In this document: positions 56,971 to 64,000 of the stretch, piece by piece | Numbering within the stretch: the stretch's first letter is position 1 | Layout: the number at the start of each line of letters is the position of its first letter | Assembly (NCBI RefSeq): GCF_037975245.1 | Contig: NC_092580.1 | Coordinates: forward strand, 31,178,001 to 31,242,000 | Length of the DNA: 64,000 bases | Reading direction: 5' to 3' | Origin: Apostichopus japonicus | Lineage: Eukaryota; Echinodermata; Holothuroidea; Aspidochirotida; Stichopodidae | Notes under the pieces: generated by a model | What the model saw: the letters and a program-made list of their open reading frames with translations, nothing else | Database searches by the model: none | Told to the model about the DNA's origin: nothing | Translations under genes and position numbers: made by a program

Positions 56971-58470
56971 CATCGCATGGCTAGATACCTCTGCTAAGAA
57001 AAGGTTGGGCAAGATACTTCTAGCCCATCTTTCTAGTGGGCTATAAAAAAGCTAGATACCTGGGTGCTAGATAATTCTAACCCACCTCTCTAGTGGGCTA
57101 GGCTAGATACCTCTGCTATGAAGAGGGTGGGCAAGATACTTCTAGCCCATCTTTCTAGTGGGCTATAAAAAAGCTAGATACCTATACTATGGGTGCTAGA
57201 TAATTCTAACCCACCTCTCTAGTGGGCTGGGCTAGATACCTCTGCTATGAAAAGGGTGGGCAAGATACTTCTAACCCATCTTTCTAGTGGGCTATGAAAA
57301 AGCTAGATACCTATACTATGGGTGCTAGATAATTCTAACCCACCTCTCTAGTGGGCTAGGCCAGATACCTCTGCTATGAAAAGGGTGGGCAAGATACTTC
57401 TAGCCCATCTTTCTAGTGGGCTATAAAAAAGCTAGATACCTATACTATGGGTGCTAGATAATTCTAATCCACCTCTCTAGTGGGCTAGGCCAGATACCTC
57501 TGCTATGAAAAGGGTGGGCAAGATACTTCTAGCCCATCTTTCTAGTGGGCTATAAAAAAGCTAGATACCTATACTATGGGTGCTAGATCATTCTAACCCA
57601 CCTCTCTAGTGGGCTAGGCTAGATACCTCTGCTATGAAAGGGTGGGCAAGATACTTCTAGCCCATCTTTCAAGTGGGCTATAAAAAAGCTAGATACCTAT
57701 ACTATGGGTGCTAGATAATTCTAACCCACCTCTCTAGTGGGCTAGGCCAGATACCTCTGCTATGAAAAGGGTGGGCAAGATACTTCTAGCCCATCTTTCT
57801 AGTGGGCTATAAAAAAGCTAGATACCTATACTATGGGTGCTAGATCATTCTAACCCACCTCTCTAGTGGGCTAGGCTAGATACCTCTGCTATGAAAGGGT
57901 GGGCAAGATACTTCTAGCCCATCTTTCAAGTGGGCTATAAAAAAGCTAGATACCTATACTATGGGTGCTAGATAATTCTAACCCACCTCTCTAGTGGGCT
58001 AGGCCAGATACCTCTGCTATGAAAAGGGTGGGCAAGATACTTCTAGCCCATCTTTCTAGTGGGCTATAAAAAAGCTAGATACCTATACTATGGGTGCTAG
58101 ATCATTCTAACCCACCTCTCTAGTGGGCTAGGCTAGATACCTCTGCTATGAAAGGGTGGGCAAGATACTTCTAGCCCATCTTTCAAGTGGGCTATAAAAA
58201 AGCTAGATACCTATACTATGGGTGCTAGATAATTCTAACCCACCTCTCTAGTGGGCTAGGCTAGATACCTCTGCTATGAAAGGGTGGGCAAGATACTTCT
58301 AGCCCATCTTTCAAGTGGGCTATAAAAAGCTAGATACCTTTACTATGGGTGCTAGATAATTCTAACCCACCTCTAGTGGGCTAGGCTAGATACCTCTGCT
58401 ATGAAATGGGTGAGCCAGATAGTTCTAACCCATCTTTCTAGTGGGCTAGATACTTCTGCTATGATAAGGG
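56971..58470. repeat. ~130-bp satellite with higher-order pattern
   Basis: About eleven units, each made of two related halves: one with 'gggtgggcaagatacttcta' and 'gcccatctttctagtgggct', the other with 'gggtgctagataattctaac' and 'ccacctctctagtgggct'. From about 57590 to 58260 units alternate between type 1 (gaaaagggtggg, ctttctagtg) and type 2 (gaaagggtggg, ctttcaagtg), so the evolving unit there is a dimer of about 256 bp. Units at both ends are degenerate. Confidence 0.95.
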
Positions 58471-61400
58471 AAGGTTTTATGTGGTGATGGTCATCTTGAA
58501 TAAGTAGATTGTTTTTCAAGAATAGAAGACTTGTGATAATTATGAATGAAACAAACTACCCATTAACTTTTTTCTAATGTATTTACTCCAAAATTAAGCT
58601 CTTAATACAAGCAGCAACAAAAACCTATAATCAACCAGTCTTAACTACCACTCAGAATAAAGATGATACAATTATCAATTTTTTGTTTTGTTTAATAATA
58701 ACGTCTACCAAAAATCAGACACTACTAGTGCATGAGGATGGCAATTTTCCTTCACATTGTATTTCAAAATAAGGTCTGTGAATATTGACTTTATCAGCTG
58801 CCAACCAATGCAATCAAATAGACTGTTAATAATCGAGCGTAAATGAAGTTTGTTAACTCTGACCTTTCAAAGGTAACAATGACAGTATTAATGTCATGGA
58901 AATGTTTGCATTCTTGAAGAGTGTCCTGGGGTATTCCAGATGGATTTATTAGAACGGATTACAGAACGCTAATCCTGTTATTGATTTTAAGGTTACGTTA
59001 TTATCTATCTTTAAAACACACAGAAGACATCGGTCCAGGAAAGAATAAACTTCAAGGAAAACCAAATTCATTTGACCTAAAGAAATAACCTCTCTCAATT
59101 TTTTAATATTTCTTTTTTAATATTAGGGTTCTAAACAATTTCAGTACACTGTATAAAAACAGAATCTGGGAGGAGACAAATCACAATTTCCCCCCATCCA
59201 TGCCATCTCCCCACTCATCCCCCATCCCCCACCTCCAAGGAAGGGATACTGTAGGAAGGCTTGAAAACATTAGCCCCTCACATTCCTTGGGTTTCCACAA
59301 GGAGTTCAAAGGACTGCTTCAAAAATTAAAAGCCATGGAAGGTTTTTAAGCATCCTGAGAACAGACTTCAAGCACACAACCAAGGTTATATTGACAGGGT
59401 ATCGAAGCTGCTGCAGGTTTTCAAGCACCTACACAATTTAAAAAGCAAGCATTAGCTTTCAGCTGAAAAACAATCAAAATTCATTCTGGAAAAGACATAA
59501 ATCGCTTGAAGCGGAAAATATGTTTGAAGTTGAAATATGTTTCAGGGCTACACATGTATAACCAGGCCATGAATAATGGCTTGTGTCTGCATTGGTGTAA
59601 CAAACCGGCAGGGGGGGAGGGGGGGTGGGGGTTGAAATTAATGTTTCCAGGACAACCAGACAACATTCCGTGGCCTCTTGTTTGGATGCTTTTTGGTGGA
59701 ACTAGGGGGCCATCTAGCATAATCTAACCTATCCAATATACTTCTTTTGATGTATAGAATTATCATGCAGCAACAAGGTTGCACACACCATTTAATTGTT
59801 CTGTTTTCTGTTTCTGTTCACAATTTGCCTTGAAATAATTACATCCGAAAGTGATGCATTGCCCAGGATCTTACTATTATTAGCTTCACAACGGAAAACC
59901 CCGGCTACTGGCTTGTTTGTTCAAGGATCTATGGAAAAGCTGTTAAGGTGGTGACCCACCCCCTTATTTTCGCCTTTGATAACAACTGATTCTGATTTAC
60001 CAATAGCCACTTTCATCAGTCTATAACGTACAATAGGTTCATAGCAGATGTATCATGACGTCACAGCCAAATTTACATATTGAAGTCTGGGCTGATTAAT
60101 TAACTAGCTATCACGATACTTCCCGGAGATAAAACCAAAAAGCTTTATATCACTCCTAGTGAACAATTCAATATTACTACAAAGTGATGAAATGGTCTGA
60201 CTCTTGGACAAATTTCGCATCCCACAAATTTAATCATTTGTTGTCTTGTATGATTATCGGTATTACTGATAAGAAGGCATCCAGCTATGTGAGAGGGCTG
60301 TGTTTCTGACTATGCTATCACAGAAATGTAATTTAACGACTTTTGCAGGCTCATACAGCCACTATAACATTTCCAAAAGATGCAAACATATGGTTAGCTG
60401 ATGAAAGCTAGCTGAAGAGATGTAAGTATACTATTGAACCTTTATCTTTTCGCTTCCACACAAACAATGCCGACTGTCAGATTATTGCTTTCAATTCAAG
60501 TAAAATATAAATAAATAACCCTTCTCCCCCCACCTCCTCCCCCCGGCCTAAATTTAAAAAAAAAGAAAGACAGTTCAAATTGGAATGAAAAAAAATGATT
60601 TCACCCTAATTCTAGTGAAATTTCTTATAAAGCCTTATCCATTATGAAAGATTATAAAATTCAGAGAAACCCCTTATAAGGAGGAGTAAACAGAAATAAT
60701 AAATAAATAAATAGATAATAACAGACAAATGTTATCAATAATTTGCACTAAAAATAGTCAAAAATCACATTCAGATATATTTGTATGTAAACCAAAATGC
60801 TCACAGAGCATGCATGCAAAATGCATTAGCATTTTGAATTTTGTTTTAACTACTATACTACTTCAAACAGTTTTGTGAAACTTCCCGAACATTTTGTACC
60901 ATGTGTGGATAAAGAAATTTGGTGGGGGGGAGGGGAAAGAACTTGATTGTTTCCTATTCATAAATTGACAATGCTCCCAAAGCCATTTCTTTAAAATTGT
61001 TGAAAAATTATGAATTTTATGAATATTCAAATATTTTGATAACAACTGCAATACAGCTAGTTTTGGAAGACTACAATGAACAAGCCAATAATCAACATTA
61101 CTCATGAATAAGAAATGTAAAACTAATTAGGAAATGCTATAAGGCACAAAACAAAAATATATATATAGATATCCATATTTTCATCTGTCTATATATAATA
61201 TTCAATGAATGAAATGACCTGGAGAGAAACAAATCTTGACCTGCGACCTGGTAGAGAAGGCTTCAGATTCCATTCTGCTTGGTTGAATCTAAAGATACCC
61301 CTAACCTCTCTTATCATTTCGGAGAAAACGGAACGACACGGGCAGATGCAACACTCAAGTGCAGGGTGGTGTTTTTTATTTTTAAGTGATTTTCTATGAG

Positions 61401-64000
61401 GTCTTTAGGGGGGAGGGATCATGCATGGTTGCTTCAAACCTTGACAAATCTTTGAACAAGGGGTAAAAAAGCCCAAAAAATGGAAGGAAAAAAAGGCACA
61501 TCTACACATACAGATAAATAAGGGAAAATATATTTAAAAAAAATATCGTTACCAAGATACGGTAACACACTATGGATAACAACATGCAACCATTTAAACA
61601 ATAGATATCCTCCAAATATTTGAAAAGTCTAAAAGCAAATTTATATGACAGGATTTTTGTAAACATTCTCTGATTAACTTACTTTAATTGGTTCACTAAA
61701 CATGGTTCTATTTTATTCATTGCCAAAAGGGTAACATTGGAAAGATGCCTTTAAATTTACCAAAATGAAACAGAGCACTTCTCACTTTCTGCATTTTGGA
61801 GGGGGGGAGGGGTACAAGAGGAGGTGAGGGTGGGGGGGGCTGGTTAAGTTTTATGAAAGACACACACGATGAGGAAGAGAGGAGAATCCCTAAATATCAG
61901 TTATGTCTGACGTATCGTCTGGGGACACTGGAGCAAGAGGGTGTGGTTAATGTTAGTCAATTAGGCAATTGGTCAGTCTGTGCTTCTTGGGAGCAAATCA
62001 TTGTCCAAAGACGAACATGTTTTTTCCCCCCCTAAATTAATAAAAGGAGATTTCTGTCGGGCTGCATAACAGTAACTTGAAGCATTAGTTAGTCTTCTCT
62101 ATTTTATAACTTTTCTAATTTATAACTTTTATATCTTATAAACTCTTTTGAGTGAACAAAAGGCAAAGAGAGTTATATTATTGTAGCTGAGAGATACTGA
62201 TGGATTCCAATCTGCAACAAATTTGAAAACTTGAGTTCAGTCTATTTCAGAGAGGTATGTGGGAAGGCGAAGGGAGTTGCGACTACTCAATGCAAGTTAA
62301 ATATATGGAAACTCTGCACTGACTGAGAGCAAGAATAATACATGCCGGGGAAGCAAAGTTCTGCATACTGCAATCGACCATTTCAAAACTTTTGAGTCCT
62401 GCACGCAAGAAAGAAAGCAAACAATTCATATGAGGGTTGAGGAGGTTGAGGGGGAGAGGGAAGCCCAAGTGTTATGTTCCCCCTTATGACTGCGAACTGA
62501 AGTTTCATTGAAAGACTAAACATTTGACGAAACTTTAAAAATAAAACGGGGGATATGAAGGACCTATTTTTTGACCCGCTATTTTTAACCCATTGTAAAT
62601 TCATTTAAGCAAGGCCACTTGTCAAACCAAATAATATTTTATTTTCAACTTCTCAACTTATGTATTTATATTATGTACACTGACCTGTTATCTCACAAGG
62701 CAACATTCCCTTTACAACTATCACCTAATTAAGTGTAATTTGCTAAAACAAGTCAATTCTTGGGAAGTCTGAGAATAAAACTTACAACATAAATTATCCT
62801 AGATTTAAATTCACATCTATATAATAAATGCCTAAACACATTGACACCTTTTTTCTTACATAGCCCTGTGAGATTGAGTTGTAGCACTTAATAATGGTTA
62901 AAATATTTTGCCTATATTCTTCAGAAATCTCCCCCCCCCCTCTCCCCAGGCCCCATAAAGAAATATAAAATGTGTCATCACCAATATGTGGAGGAGATAC
63001 AGAAGTATCGTTCGGAGTAACTTTCCTTTCATGATTATATGCAGGCATCTGTTGCAACAAAACTGCAATACAGAGATGTATGTACAGGCATTCCAGGAAG
63101 GACAAATGCAAAAGATCGAATAAATGTACAAGAGAGAAATTCTTTATATATAGATCTTCTGAAAGAGCACAACTTGGATTATTGATAGAGAGATATAAAC
63201 AGCTCAAGAGAAAAGTAAAAGAGTCGAGTACTTTGAAGGGGGAAAAAGGGGGGGCTTAAAATAGTTTAAAAATAAAAGCAACACATATGAGAAACTTGAG
63301 CAGCACTTCCCTCCCCCTGCACTCTGCGAGAAGGAAGAAACTGTGAAAACTCTATAAATTTCCTCATTGACCACCTGAATAAAAATGTTTCATTCCCCCC
63401 GTTCCCACCCCCCCCCCCTATTCGTTTTTGTTTTTTATAAGTGCCATATTTACAGTTTATGTTACGTTCAAATTTAAATTGCACCTCTGATAAACTGAGA
63501 TACTTTTAGACTGGCAGTTGTTAGCAAAAGTCTATGACATACTACCCCCTATCATTGGCCATCAAAATTGACAATTTTGAGACCACAGACCACCTTTTGA
63601 AACAACTAAAAAAGAGTTGATCCCTGATTTTGATACACAAAGGACACGTCTAACTGTACATGACCGGACCGACAGCCTACAGCAACCCTCGGTGAGAAGA
63701 CTTCCTCTGTGTAGTATGCAACTGGTACACAATTTTACAAAAACTATTGACATATAATTCATACTTTGCTATTTCCTCCTCCTCATCTCCCCCCCCCCCC
63801 CCCTCCAAAAAAAACCATTTAAATTACACCTTAGAATGATAAGTGAGAGAGCACAACGCAGTTTGTGCCTTAAAGGTTTACTGACCCCAAAAATTGACAT
63901 TTGTTCAATTGACGTTTGGACACACCTTCTAGAATGGCATAACATCCATTCCGTTACCTTACTAGGTATGAAAACCTGAAAATGAAAGTTTTCTTGGAAT
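58471..64000. other. AT-rich non-coding sequence to right edge
   Basis: Several pure C or G runs (for example near 59610, 61800, 62930, 63790) and short (TA)n. No exon with family resemblance and splice borders was found on either strand. Probably continuing Ca2+-ATPase intron. Confidence 0.45.

Overview
This is an AT-rich, intron-rich stretch of an animal nuclear genome. There are no operons or bacterial gene order; coding is split into short exons with GT/AG borders, and introns carry SINE-like and other repeats and long (TA)n tracts. Three recognisable animal genes (HDAC11, SHQ1, a plasma-membrane Ca2+-ATPase) and abundant invertebrate-style repeats suggest a marine invertebrate, possibly an echinoderm. 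The species cannot be fixed from the sequence alone.

Layout. Positions 1-9421 hold the 5' part of an HDAC11-like deacetylase on the minus strand, running off the left edge. Positions 11422-19690 hold a complete ten-coding-exon SHQ1 gene on the plus strand (587 codons), an assembly factor for H/ACA snoRNPs. From about 21290 to 38455 lies a direct tandem duplication: unit 1 about 21290-28972, unit 2 about 28973-38455. Each unit carries one intact copy of a divergent mitotic-type cyclin gene on the minus strand (354 aa each), a tRNA-like SINE fragment, a short open frame (intact in unit 2, with a stop in unit 1), a U2 snRNA 5'-end-like sequence, and a tiny first exon of a plus-strand gene. The units differ by clean transposon insertions, which serve as markers later than the duplication. 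From 38 to 48 kb are sparse candidate exons on both strands and a 42-bp minisatellite of about 32 units. At 48245-48427 is the last coding exon of a plasma-membrane Ca2+-ATPase on the minus strand, ending in a PDZ-ligand-like tail. From 48.4 to 64 kb no gene is supported; this is probably a long intron of that ATPase gene, containing a ~110-bp tandem array (49.9-50.4 kb) and a ~130-bp satellite with higher-order structure (56.97-58.47 kb).

Most interesting: (1) a dispersed repeat family present in at least four copies whose core matches a hammerhead ribozyme layout (stem I, CUGANGA-like box, stem II, GAAA, GUC); (2) the duplicated cyclin locus, where a cyclin-box exon differs between copies by only four synonymous changes; (3) three datable DNA-transposon insertions with readable inverted ends, one with an exact 8-bp target duplication typical of hAT elements.

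All exon borders were read by eye from splice consensus, reading phase and remembered family sequences; no alignment or transcript data were available.
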